Shown here in pieces: positions 1-6,973 of a stretch of 32,024 nt of DNA (the first letter of the stretch is position 1; each line of letters begins with the position of its first letter). The translations under genes and the position numbers were made by a program. The stretch comes from Alistipes sp. (GTDB lineage Bacteria > Bacteroidota > Bacteroidia > Bacteroidales > Rikenellaceae): positions 1 to 32,024 of the forward strand of contig JAFNYX010000125.1 in assembly GCA_017654125.1 (NCBI GenBank), given 5' to 3'. The notes under the pieces were generated by a model that ran no database searches, was not told the origin of the DNA, and was given only the letters and a program-made list of their open reading frames with translations.

Positions 1-5
1 AATTA

Positions 6-43
6 GAAAAAATTTGCTTCGTTTGGGGAGTCGCCCCACGAAA
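6..43 (-). terminator. Possible minus-strand terminator hairpin
   Basis: A GGGG/CCCC hairpin with a five-base loop lies at about 25-37, with imperfect outer pairing to 18-43. Read on the minus strand it is followed by a T-rich run (6-12). It could be a second terminator behind mnmE or belong to a gene left of the window. The stem is short, so this is weak. Confidence 0.3.
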
Positions 44-78
44 AATGGCGTTTTCAGGCACAATTCCGTTAAAACGCA

Positions 79-117
79 AAAAATCCCGAAAGTGGCTGAT
101 AAACTCTCGGGATTTTT
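79..117. terminator. Bidirectional Rho-independent terminator after mnmE
   Basis: An 11-bp perfect inverted repeat (AAAAATCCCGA at 79-89, TCGGGATTTTT at 107-117) surrounds a 17-base loop. Each strand has a T-run at its 3' side, so it can stop transcription in both directions. It lies about 75 bases beyond the mnmE stop codon and probably ends the parAB-to-mnmE transcript. Confidence 0.75.
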
Positions 118-150
118 CGTCTATTTTGTATGATTTTCAGCCGATTTTTG

Positions 151-190
151 TAGGCATTAGCGTTTATTAGTGTGCATTAGAGGGCGTTAG
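151..190 (-). repeat. Four 10-bp degenerate tandem repeats ending in TTAG
   Basis: Four consecutive 10-base units end in ATTAG, ATTAG, ATTAG and GTTAG. On the minus strand each reads CTAA plus six variable bases. The array abuts the mnmE stop codon. Because the period is 10, the TAA triplets fall in all three reading frames. Its role is unknown and it may be chance. Confidence 0.5.
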
Positions 191-1519
191 TTATTTGCCT
201 ATGCAGAAACGTGAAAAAATAGTTTGGAGGATATCGTCATTCGTTACACTGCCCGTAATTTCGGCAAGGGCGGAAATCGCTCCGCGGATATCCTCCGCAA
301 GTAACTCCTCCGACACTCCGGAACTTAATGCCGCAACCGCCATCTCGATATCCTTATGGGCACGAGCAAGCGACTCGAAATGACGCAGATTCGAAACAAT
401 AACATCACCACGATACGCACCATCGGTATCAACCGTTTGGCGCAATGCCGTGCGCAACTCGTCAATACCCTGATTTTCGCGAGCCGAGATATATAGTGCA
501 CCCTCTACATCGCGTCGGTCGGTAGTATCCATTTTATTCACAACAACCATCAATACCTGTTCGGCCGAAAGCATAGGTAACTCCCCCACCCCGGATGATG
601 GCTCAGTGACATAGACCACAACGCGAGCACGACGTATCGCCTGCTCGGTGCGCTCGATACCCATTCGTTCGAGCATATCGTCCGTCGCGTGCAGACCTGC
701 TGTATCGACAAATCGGAAACGGACATCGTCGATGGTGACACACTCCTCAATCGTATCGCGTGTCGTACCCGCAATGCTCGAAACCATTGCGCGGTCGTCG
801 CCAACCAAACGATTGAGCAACGTACTCTTACCCACATTCGGAGCACCGACAATAGCAACATTCACACCCTCACGAATAGCATTTCCCACACGGAACGATT
901 CCATAAGTCGTACCACAACCTCGTCGGTTGTGCGAAGCATTCGTTGCAATTGTTCGCGGTCGGCAAACTCAACATCCTCCTCCGAAAAATCGAGTTCCAA
1001 TTCGAGCAGTGCCGTAATATTAACCAATTGTTCGCGCAACTCTTCGAGTAGAGCCGAATAACCGCCACGCATTTGTGTAGCGGCGATGGCATGCGAGGCG
1101 CGCGAATCGGCTGCTATAAGGTCGGCAACCGCCTCCGCTTGCGACAAATCTATACGGCCGGCAGCCATAGCACGTGCTGAAAATTCGCCTGCGGCGGCCA
1201 AGCGTGCCCCGGACGAGCAGAGCAGGCGAATGACCTCCGAAACGATATATTGCGAGCCGTGCATCGACACCTCGACCGAATCCTCGCCCGTATATGAGTG
1301 AGGCGCGCGAAACAAAGCGACCAACACATCATCCACCACGCGGTGGCCATCGACAATCTCGCCATAATGGACCGTATGCGAACGACACTCTGCAAGTGGC
1401 CTACGTCCGCGAAAAACGCGGTCACAGCACTCGATTGCACCATCGCCACTCATACGGACAACGGCAATTGCACCACCTGTTGCGGTGGCAGGAGCCACTA
1501 TTATTCCACTCTCAAACAC
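191..1519 (-). CDS. mnmE: tRNA modification GTPase MnmE (TrmE)
   Basis: MnmE is a potassium-dependent GTPase that works with MnmG to place (carboxymethyl)aminomethyl groups on C5 of the wobble uridine in several tRNAs. The 442 residues match the family layout: an N-terminal folate-binding domain (about 1-118), a helical domain, and an inserted G domain with GAPNVGKS (225-232), the TT switch (252-253), DTAG (272-275), NKMD (328-331) and SAR (345-347). It ends in the diagnostic FCIGK motif, whose Cys is essential in characterised homologues. The start is a GTG two bases after the mltD stop codon; no better ATG precedes the conserved N-terminus. It is the last gene of the parA-led cluster. Identification is secure. 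Confidence 0.97.
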   Translation of the reverse strand: MFESGIIVAPATATGGAIAVVRMSGDGAIECCDRVFRGRRPLAECRSHTVHYGEIVDGHRVVDDVLVALFRAPHSYTGEDSVEVSMHGSQYIVSEVIRLLCSSGARLAAAGEFSARAMAAGRIDLSQAEAVADLIAADSRASHAIAATQMRGGYSALLEELREQLVNITALLELELDFSEEDVEFADREQLQRMLRTTDEVVVRLMESFRVGNAIREGVNVAIVGAPNVGKSTLLNRLVGDDRAMVSSIAGTTRDTIEECVTIDDVRFRFVDTAGLHATDDMLERMGIERTEQAIRRARVVVYVTEPSSGVGELPMLSAEQVLMVVVNKMDTTDRRDVEGALYISARENQGIDELRTALRQTVDTDGAYRGDVIVSNLRHFESLARAHKDIEMAVAALSSGVSEELLAEDIRGAISALAEITGSVTNDDILQTIFSRFCIGK

Positions 1520-1521
1520 GC

Positions 1522-2892
1522 TTATGCTCTTGGTTTTGGTTTATTGATTCGCAACTTCTGTCCTGGGCGGATAACAGTCGAACGCAGATGGTTCCACTGC
1601 ATAATTGCCTTGACGGTCGTGCGGTTACGTTTAGCGATAAGACCCAGATTATCGCCACTACGGACAGTATAGGTGTAACCCACACCCTCGGCACGTTTCT
1701 TTTCGAGATTTGCCGGATTCATATACTCTTTAAGATAGAGCGAATCCTTGGCATATATCGAATCGCGATTCTCGACAAACTCCGCAACGTATCTCGCCGG
1801 CAGACGCAGTGCATAAGGCTTACGAGCAGCCGGAACGATATCTATCTTATACTGCGGATTGAGATGGCGCAGTGTTTCGAGCGGGATATTGAGCGTCGAT
1901 GCAACCTGTCCGAGATGCATCGTACGGTCGATGATTATCGTATCGGTTGCGATACACTCGGGCGTCGAAGCGGCCGTCACGTTATGCAGGTTATGATACG
2001 TATAGCAATATGCCGCAGCAATAAACTTTGGAACATATCCACGCGTTTCGGATGGGAGGAAGTCGTAAATATCCCAAAACGTCTTGCAATCCGCACCGGC
2101 GCGCGCTATCGCCTTGCTCACGTTACCCGGGCCGCAATTATATGCAGCAAGCGCAAGTGTCCAATCATCGTATATACGATAGAGGTCGCGAAGAAATCGG
2201 CAAGCAGCGCGTGTCGAGAGCAACACATCACAACGCTCATCAACGAGTGAATTTATCTCCAAACCGAGATTTTTGCCCGTCGAAGGCATAAACTGCCACA
2301 GCCCGACTGCTCCGGCTCGCGACGTAGCCACCGAGGAGAGGTTCGATTCGATAATCGGCAGGAAGCGCAACTCTACGGGCAACCCCGCCGCAATGAGTTC
2401 CTGCTCGATAATCGGGAAGTAGTATTTCGAGAGCGACAGCACTCGCGAAAGCGGACTCCATCGACCACCGAGATACTGGTCGATATACTTGCGAACAATA
2501 TAGTTATAGGGCAAATGAACCGGCGAGACCATATCCATCAAACGCTTGCGATAGAGCGAATCGGGAGCCATTTCCGGCTCTCCATCTGTCGCTTCGGAGA
2601 ATTGTCCAAAGAACTGCTTATCAGCCTGCGCACTCATCAACTGCTGCCACACATCCGCCAGCGAATCAATCTCGGCCGGTGAGTGCGACAAGCGCAACGT
2701 ATCTATTCTCGGTGCCGGCTTCGGTTCAACGCACACCGTATCATAAACAACCACACGCACTGTATCGTACACGGGCATTACGGCAACGACCGGCTCTGCG
2801 CTCTTGGGTTTTATGCGTCGGGCTGCTTGCGCGGACATTGCCATCAAGAGCAACAGACCGAGCAGCAGGGAGAGTTTCGTTGGTTTAATCAT
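1522..2892 (-). CDS. mltD: Membrane-bound lytic transglycosylase, MltD-like, with LysM
   Basis: This exported enzyme should cleave the MurNAc-GlcNAc bond of peptidoglycan to give 1,6-anhydro-muropeptides. It has a signal peptide (about 1-23, cleavage near AQA-A), a Thr/Asp/Val-rich linker, and a family-1 SLT domain (about 155-300). The SLT domain carries the catalytic Glu182 in PIIESNL, GLWQFMP (197-203) and AYNCGPGNV (250-258). A LysM domain for glycan binding follows at about 407-449. E. coli MltD has the same order but usually two or more LysM repeats; here only one is clear, and residues 320-365 may hold a degenerate one. It starts 27 bases after the DUF5683 stop and ends two bases before mnmE, so it is probably cotranscribed. 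Confidence 0.93.
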   Translation of the reverse strand: MIKPTKLSLLLGLLLLMAMSAQAARRIKPKSAEPVVAVMPVYDTVRVVVYDTVCVEPKPAPRIDTLRLSHSPAEIDSLADVWQQLMSAQADKQFFGQFSEATDGEPEMAPDSLYRKRLMDMVSPVHLPYNYIVRKYIDQYLGGRWSPLSRVLSLSKYYFPIIEQELIAAGLPVELRFLPIIESNLSSVATSRAGAVGLWQFMPSTGKNLGLEINSLVDERCDVLLSTRAACRFLRDLYRIYDDWTLALAAYNCGPGNVSKAIARAGADCKTFWDIYDFLPSETRGYVPKFIAAAYCYTYHNLHNVTAASTPECIATDTIIIDRTMHLGQVASTLNIPLETLRHLNPQYKIDIVPAARKPYALRLPARYVAEFVENRDSIYAKDSLYLKEYMNPANLEKKRAEGVGYTYTVRSGDNLGLIAKRNRTTVKAIMQWNHLRSTVIRPGQKLRINKPKPRA

Positions 2893-2919
2893 AATTCGGG
2901 ATTAACCTTGTAAGGATTT

Positions 2920-4161
2920 CTAAAACTTAACACTCAAATTCATTCCGACGGCAGGTTTTGTGCCCTGTGCCGGATTGTAAGTCGTAGCGACCATCGGTGT
3001 AACATCAACACTCAAATCGTCCGACACATCGTAATCGCGCAAATGGGCATCGACGTGTGCATCGACAATCTGCAAGATATACAGGCCGGCCGTAAGGATG
3101 ATACAGAGGTCTCGGTTTCGGCGATAACTGTTTCGAAGGTTTTTGAGGAATGTCGAGGCGTATCGACCCTTAAACTCGTCGGGCGAACCACCGGGATAGT
3201 TGTCCGGATTTTGGTCGTAGTCGAAACGCAGACGATATGCCTTTTTGAATCGCTGATAACCGCGATTGTTCCAATCGATACAGTAGATGGTCGATGCAAA
3301 ACCGCCGATGACTATCGGCAGACGCCAATAACTCTTGTTATAAATCTGTCCGGCACCCGGGCAAATCGTCGCAAGCGTCGTAGCACGAGCAACGGACGAA
3401 ACCTCGTTCGTCGAGTAGCAGACCGCCGCATCGCCGATAAAGTAGAGATACGAGGCTATGGTTGTCGCCATAAATAGCTGCATGAGCGAGTTGTGTTTAA
3501 TCATACTGCGCTGCAACGAATTGAGCTCCTCCGTGCGCGACAACGATTGGTCGGTCAGCAGGTCGAACTGTGCTTTGAGCGGCTTATACTTACTATGTTC
3601 GTAGAGACACATACCGAGCGACGCGCCAACCGTTCCGTAAAGAATCGGCAACTTCCAATACTGCTTATTATAGATTTGGCCGAAGCCCGGCAGTACGGCC
3701 GACAACATACTCATCTTACGTAGCGACATCGAATCACTGATGAACGGCTTGCGATTCTCCCGACGTTCCTGGCGACGCAACTCCTTCTCGGTTGGCTTTG
3801 CAGGGAAGAGAGAGTCGGGAAATATTTCGGCACGAATCGTATCGGGCAGCGTCATTCGCAAAGAATCCGACACATTTTTGAGCGAATCGGTCGGCATCCG
3901 CAACAGCGAATCGCGCACACTCATCACACGCGCCGAGTCGGCACGGGCTATGGCCACCGAATCGGGTTTTTGTAACATTCCGCTACGAACCACCATTCGA
4001 TGACTGCGCAGTTGGCGACTCAACGGGTTACGCGGGATGCGTATCTCCTCTTGATACTGTGCCGACGCAAGCCCGGTCACAAAGAACAGAGCTACCATCG
4101 CAAGCACATACCGCAACCCTCGTCTCAACATTAAGTACATATCACAACGCTTTATCCCCAT
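2920..4161 (-). CDS. DUF5683 membrane protein with duplicated GQIYNK module
   Basis: The function is unknown; the family is common in Bacteroidetes next to parAB. An N-terminal hydrophobic segment (about 14-34, ending ASA-Q) looks like a signal peptide. A Ser/Asp/Arg-rich linker (about 66-148) with recurring DS pairs follows, then two copies of a membrane module. The copies share PG-x-GQIYNK-x-YW-x-LPI at about 158-173 and 268-283, a period of 110 residues, each followed by a hydrophobic segment. The C-terminus ends in Phe after alternating hydrophobic residues. The start used lies eight bases after the parB stop; Met8 or Met11 are alternative starts nearer the signal peptide. Position suggests an envelope or division-linked role, but that is inference. 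Confidence 0.85.
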   Translation of the reverse strand: MGIKRCDMYLMLRRGLRYVLAMVALFFVTGLASAQYQEEIRIPRNPLSRQLRSHRMVVRSGMLQKPDSVAIARADSARVMSVRDSLLRMPTDSLKNVSDSLRMTLPDTIRAEIFPDSLFPAKPTEKELRRQERRENRKPFISDSMSLRKMSMLSAVLPGFGQIYNKQYWKLPILYGTVGASLGMCLYEHSKYKPLKAQFDLLTDQSLSRTEELNSLQRSMIKHNSLMQLFMATTIASYLYFIGDAAVCYSTNEVSSVARATTLATICPGAGQIYNKSYWRLPIVIGGFASTIYCIDWNNRGYQRFKKAYRLRFDYDQNPDNYPGGSPDEFKGRYASTFLKNLRNSYRRNRDLCIILTAGLYILQIVDAHVDAHLRDYDVSDDLSVDVTPMVATTYNPAQGTKPAVGMNLSVKF

Positions 4162-4169
4162 TCGTTCGT

Positions 4170-5039
4170 CTATTTGTTATTTGAAAAACGCTCGATAAAA
4201 CGCTCAATATCGGCATCACAGTCAAAGTCGATGGTAATCTTTCCGCCACCATTCTTACCGCGCTTGATGCTGATATTTTGCGAGAAGAATCGCTCCAAAT
4301 ACTCAACCAAACGGGTGTATGATTCTGGATACTCCTCGTCACTCGTAGCACACCGACGGCTTGCGCCACGCTCGGCAAGCATACGCACATACTCCTCGGC
4401 CTGACGCACCGACAAATTGTATTTCAAACACTTTTTCAATACCGCAAGTTGCCCCTTCACATCATCCGTCGAGGCAATCGCCTTAGCGTGACCCATCGAG
4501 ATAAAGCCATCCTTAACTGCGAGTTGAACCTCATCAGGCAGACGCAACAAACGCATATAGTTGGCAACCGTCGAACGCTTCTTACCCACCTTGTCGGCCA
4601 AAGCATCCTGCGTGAGGCCACACTCATCAATCAGACGCTGCATACCGAGTGCTATCTCTATGGCATTCAGGTCCTGACGCTGGATATTCTCGACCAATGC
4701 CATCGCGTGCAGATTTTCGTCGTCCACCTCGCGCACATAAGCCGGCACCATCTCCAAACCTGCCATCTGAGCAGCACGCCAACGACGCTCGCCACTGATA
4801 ATCATATACTTGTCATCGCTTTTGCGAACAGTAATCGGCTGAATCAAGCCCAACGTACGAATCGAGTCGGCAAGTTCACCAAGTGACTCTTCATCGAAGA
4901 GCGAACGTGGCTGTGTCGGATTCGGAACGATTTCCGCAAGTGCGATTTCCGTCATCTCGGACATCGGTTTTGCCTTCAAATCAATGGCATCGTTGCCGAA
5001 AATAGCACCGAGACCACGACCTAATCCCTTCTGTTTCAT
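4170..5039 (-). CDS. parB: Chromosome-partitioning protein ParB
   Basis: ParB binds centromere-like parS sites, spreads as a CTP-dependent clamp and is moved by ParA. The 289 residues have the usual order: a basic N-terminal ParA-interacting segment (KGLGRGLGAIF, 4-14), the ParB/Srx CTPase domain with GERRWRA (83-89) and ENIQRQDLN (117-125), the helix-turn-helix region (about 141-166), and a C-terminal dimerisation domain (about 238-286). It starts five bases after parA and is followed eight bases later by the DUF5683 gene. I found no full parS palindrome in the window, so the site is probably elsewhere. Confidence 0.97.
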   Translation of the reverse strand: MKQKGLGRGLGAIFGNDAIDLKAKPMSEMTEIALAEIVPNPTQPRSLFDEESLGELADSIRTLGLIQPITVRKSDDKYMIISGERRWRAAQMAGLEMVPAYVREVDDENLHAMALVENIQRQDLNAIEIALGMQRLIDECGLTQDALADKVGKKRSTVANYMRLLRLPDEVQLAVKDGFISMGHAKAIASTDDVKGQLAVLKKCLKYNLSVRQAEEYVRMLAERGASRRCATSDEEYPESYTRLVEYLERFFSQNISIKRGKNGGGKITIDFDCDADIERFIERFSNNK

Positions 5040-5044
5040 ATCTG

Positions 5045-5815
5045 TTATCCTCTCTTTTTACGATTTCTTTTCAAAAACTCCTTGGCAAGCATCAAATAGT
5101 TGGTTGCTCCCGTCGCCGAGGCATCGTACAACATAATAGGTTTGCCATGTGAGGGTGCTTCACCCAAACGGATATTTCGCTGAATTATTGTGTCATAGGC
5201 CAACGCGCCAAAATGCTCACGCACCTCGCCCGCCACCTGATTATTCAGGCGGTTACGCATATACATCGTCAGCACAAAGCCCTCGATTTCAAGCGCCGGA
5301 TTCAGGCCACCCTTGACGAGTTTAATGGTATTGAGCAACTTACTCAAACCCTCCAACGCAAGGTACTCGCACTGTACAGGAATCAACACCGAATCGGCAG
5401 CCGTCAGGATGTTTACGGTCGTAAATCCAAGCGACGGCGAGCAGTCGATAAATATATAGTCGAAGCGGTCGCGCACGCTGTCGATAATCTTCTTAACAAC
5501 AAAGTGACTCTCCTCCATCGACGGCAACTCGGTCTCCGCCGCAACAAGGTCGATACTCGACGGCAGTACCCACAGATTCTTCACATCTTCGCTTTTCAAA
5601 ATTACGTCCGCCGCTTCGCGCTCACCCGTAATACACTCGTACGTACCTTCAAGGTTGATGTCGAACCCCAAACCCGACGTGGCATTTGCCTGTGGATCGG
5701 CGTCGATAAGCAACACCTTCTTGCCGAGCAGAGCTATCGACGCCGACAGATTGATTGCCGTCGTGGTCTTACCGACTCCACCCTTTTGGTTTGCCAAAGC
5801 AATTACCTTACCCAT
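5045..5815 (-). CDS. parA: Chromosome-partitioning ATPase ParA (Soj)
   Basis: This small ParA ATPase binds DNA non-specifically as an ATP dimer and drives segregation of ParB-parS complexes. The 256 residues begin with the deviant Walker A motif KGGVGKTT (11-18, with signature Lys11). DADPQAN follows near 39-45, then the Walker A' region IFIDCSPS near 120-127. There is no N-terminal HTH, so it is of the chromosomal Soj type rather than a plasmid type Ia ParA. It is the first gene of a five-gene minus-strand cluster, with a promoter candidate at 5909-5916 and a leader of about 90 bases. Confidence 0.97.
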   Translation of the reverse strand: MGKVIALANQKGGVGKTTTAINLSASIALLGKKVLLIDADPQANATSGLGFDINLEGTYECITGEREAADVILKSEDVKNLWVLPSSIDLVAAETELPSMEESHFVVKKIIDSVRDRFDYIFIDCSPSLGFTTVNILTAADSVLIPVQCEYLALEGLSKLLNTIKLVKGGLNPALEIEGFVLTMYMRNRLNNQVAGEVREHFGALAYDTIIQRNIRLGEAPSHGKPIMLYDASATGATNYLMLAKEFLKRNRKKRG

Positions 5816-5908
5816 ATCGAAATATCGTTACCGTTACACGTTTGTTTGCCTCGCATCGCACCACCGTGCCACCATCGACCCGACGATTACGATGCGCAAA
5901 TAATTGGG

Positions 5909-5942
5909 CAAATTTAATAAATTAAATTGAAACCTCGACAAA
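5909..5942 (-). promoter_or_regulatory. Promoter candidate for parA operon
   Basis: On the minus strand TAAATTTG (5909-5916) fits the Bacteroidetes -7 consensus TAnnTTTG. A TTTG (5939-5942) lies 22 bases upstream as a -33 element. Transcription would start near 5904, about 90 bases before parA. Confidence 0.5.
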
Positions 5943-5985
5943 TGCACATGCAAATAAGTTCAAAATATTTTCTTCTACGGAAAAG

Positions 5986-6019
5986 TTTGACGCAAAATCA
6001 ACTTATTTTTATATCTTTG
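5986..6019 (+). promoter_or_regulatory. Promoter for the CPBP protease-epimerase pair
   Basis: TATCTTTG (6012-6019) is a perfect match to the Bacteroidetes -7 element, and TTTG (5986-5989) lies 22 bases upstream as the -33 element. It is divergent from the parA promoter in the 227-base gap between the two operons and 23 bases before the ATG at 6043. Confidence 0.65.
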
Positions 6020-6042
6020 ACACCGTAAAAACCCAACAAACA

Positions 6043-6966
6043 ATGTCGAATAGAGAGGATTTGCGGCCATCGGAGCCAATAGAGAGCATTTTGGAGAGTG
6101 ATGCAACAGAAGAGGTGGAGATGCTTGACCCCGAGGAGTTGCAGCGAACGACTTCGCACCAATTCCCCGGCGCGCTCGACATCGTAGCGATGGCGTTGTT
6201 GCTCTTCATCTCGCAAATCGTGGTCAGTTGGCTATGCATGATATGCGGACTTACGTTGCCCGATCTCTCAACAATCGAGTCGCCCGACATCGAAACAACG
6301 ATGAGCATGGAGATTCTCAAAGGCGAACGCTTTGCCGTAATATATCCGCTTTCGATGCTCGCTGCGTTCATCGTTATTTGGCTCTATGTCCGACTGCGCG
6401 ACGGCAAGGGTGTCGTTGCAAGATTTTCGAGCAAAGGATTCAACCCCAACATCATACTTTCGAGTTTCGTTTGGCTCATTGCGGCACAAATCGTTATCGA
6501 GCCGTTACTTGAACTGCTACCCGATTCGGACAATGCCGGCACAGGTCGCGGTTTTTGGGCGTGCATTACGGCCATCGGATTTGCACCACTCTTCGAGGAA
6601 CTTATTTGTCGCGGTGTGGTACTCGAAACATTGCGCAGACGTTGGGGCAAGCTCTCATCCGTAGCACTCTCGTCGCTCTTCTTCGGCATTATACATATGG
6701 AGCCGACAGTAGTGGTTGCTGCATTTGTTGCAGGTACGATTTTCGGCACGACATACCTACGAACATCGTCGCTCTTCTCGACAATAATTCTGCACTCGCT
6801 CAACAACGCATTTGCATTTGCGCTCATCGTCTTCGGATTCAGCGATATGTCTTTTGCCGAACTTTTCGGTGGAGGGCCCAAATACTACGCAATTTATACC
6901 ATCGCACTACTGATATGTCTATCGTGTTGCATCGAGGCGTATCGTAAGGTATATCGTAAATCATAA
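6043..6966 (+). CDS. CPBP-family intramembrane metalloprotease
   Basis: This is a polytopic membrane protein of the CAAX protease/bacteriocin-processing (CPBP, Abi) family; members are intramembrane glutamate/metal-dependent proteases of mostly unknown substrate. The acidic cytoplasmic N-terminus (about 1-42) is followed by hydrophobic segments at about 45-70, 97-117, 138-160 and 171-290. The catalytic motifs are present: EELICR (185-190, EExxxR), FGIIH (214-218) and HSLNN (251-255). The length of 307 is slightly long because of the acidic tail. It is followed after seven bases by the epimerase gene, so the two are likely cotranscribed. No bacteriocin or prenyl-protein substrate is visible nearby. 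Confidence 0.9.
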   Translation: MSNREDLRPSEPIESILESDATEEVEMLDPEELQRTTSHQFPGALDIVAMALLLFISQIVVSWLCMICGLTLPDLSTIESPDIETTMSMEILKGERFAVIYPLSMLAAFIVIWLYVRLRDGKGVVARFSSKGFNPNIILSSFVWLIAAQIVIEPLLELLPDSDNAGTGRGFWACITAIGFAPLFEELICRGVVLETLRRRWGKLSSVALSSLFFGIIHMEPTVVVAAFVAGTIFGTTYLRTSSLFSTIILHSLNNAFAFALIVFGFSDMSFAELFGGGPKYYAIYTIALLICLSCCIEAYRKVYRKS

Positions 6967-6973
6967 TCAGCAC

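Noticed and set aside
1163..1176. CACGTG-centred palindromes as parS sites
   Set aside because: The AGCACGTGCT at about 1167 and the CACGTG at about 23571 and 28956 lack the flanking bases of the parS consensus (GTTtCACGTGaAAC type), so no parS is claimed.
1294..2250. Long plus-strand reading frame (318 codons)
   Set aside because: It lies antisense to mnmE and mltD, both with clear family motifs. Its translation is His/Arg-rich with no domain, so it is a shadow frame.
6043..6966. Abortive-infection (Abi) phage-defence gene
   Set aside because: The CPBP family is sometimes labelled Abi, but there is no defence neighbourhood, toxin or mobile element nearby.
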